Assembly: GCA_050251635.1 (NCBI GenBank)
Contig: JBFWML010000012.1
Location: forward strand, 1-48,738
From: JBFWML01 sp050251635
GTDB taxonomy: Bacteria > Campylobacterota > Campylobacteria > Campylobacterales > SZUA-545
DNA: 48,738 nucleotides
Reading direction: 5' to 3'
The notes below the pieces were generated by a model. That model saw only the letters and a list, made by a program, of their open reading frames with translations, searched no databases and had not been told where the DNA came from. Below are positions 48,554-48,738 of this stretch, in pieces. A program made the translations under genes and the position numbers. Each line of letters starts with the position of its first letter. Within the stretch, counting starts at the first letter, position 1.

Positions 48554-48738
48554 TTAGCTTCCGGTCGAGAAGCGGCCTAGACTCATTAAGCGTGCGTAGC
48601 GCTTTTCTAGGCGCTCTTGCGCCGGAAGGCCGGAAAGTTCGGCTACCGACTTGAGGAAATAGGCTTTAATGGCGTCTGCCGCGCCTTTTTTATCCCTGTG
48701 CGCGCCGGAAACGGGCTCTTCGATGATGTCATCGATCA
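48554..48738 (-). CDS. accA: 3' end of acetyl-CoA carboxylase carboxyltransferase subunit alpha (partial)
   Basis: The last 60 residues are inside the window. IDDIIEEPVSGAHRDKKGAA matches the AccA C-terminus (IxEPxGGAHRD), then KAYFLKSVAELSGLPAQERL and a short tail. The 5' part runs off the right edge. AccA, with AccB-C-D, makes malonyl-CoA for fatty acid synthesis. Confidence 0.88.
   Translation of the reverse strand, partial: IDDIIEEPVSGAHRDKKGAADAIKAYFLKSVAELSGLPAQERLEKRYARLMSLGRFSTGS

Overview
This window looks like chromosome from a high-GC member of the Campylobacterota (Epsilonproteobacteria). Three things support this. The periplasmic nitrate reductase genes are in the order napA-G-H-B-F-L-D with no napC, the arrangement known from that phylum. 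The neighbourhoods ctpA-purC-purS-purQ, pyrD-M16 peptidase-dapA-SDR-pgsA and glmM-lspA are also typical. The threonyl-tRNA synthetase lacks the N-terminal TGS domain. I cannot name the genus. The DNA is GC-rich except for one AT-rich island (about 28.1-30.3 kb), and genes are packed with 1-30 nt overlaps and very few intergenic spaces.

Layout. 1-126: the edge of a probable IS256-family element. 374-3298: anaerobic ribonucleotide reductase, with the glycyl-radical tail encoded by its own 55-codon gene between nrdD and nrdG. 3333-9033: signalling genes (membrane PAS-diguanylate cyclase, a soluble tandem-Cache protein, a NIT-domain chemoreceptor). 9048-15497: the nap operon on the minus strand, which runs straight into the NIT chemoreceptor. 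15555-15568: an FNR-type palindrome upstream of napA. 15596-20370: an operon of glgB, cheV, a Crp/Fnr regulator and a NarX/PilJ-type sensor without an output domain, also on the minus strand. Together 5.2-18.5 kb forms one nitrate sensing, respiration and taxis locus.

20539-24575: ctpA-purC-purS-purQ and a membrane SH3 protein. 24550-27500 (minus): gpsA-proA-tautomerase-ABC ATPase. 27567-28090: a ParE-type toxin-antitoxin pair. 28091-30290: the AT-rich island with two unrecognised genes and diverged copies of a repeat. 30291-30871: a DUF4160/DUF2442 pair with its own promoter. 30931-41512: a twelve-gene compact run (pyrD, M16 peptidase, dapA, FabL-like reductase, pgsA, site-2 protease, yggS, coaE, dapF, DUF523-DUF1722, photolyase, thiD). 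41509-43434 (minus): rpsT, prfA and an L,D-transpeptidase. 43526-48462: glmM-lspA, tRNA-Val(GAC), thrS-infC-rpmI-rplT, then a strong bidirectional terminator and the 3' end of accA.

Points most worth a second look: the split NrdD; the nitrate chemoreceptor joined to nap together with an FNR-like operator and a matching regulator; the cytoplasmic tandem-Cache protein; the strong enrichment of CGATCG (resembling the cyanobacterial HIP1 motif), which drops out in the AT-rich island; and the repeat-bearing island itself. All calls come from reading the sequence. No database search or computation was run.
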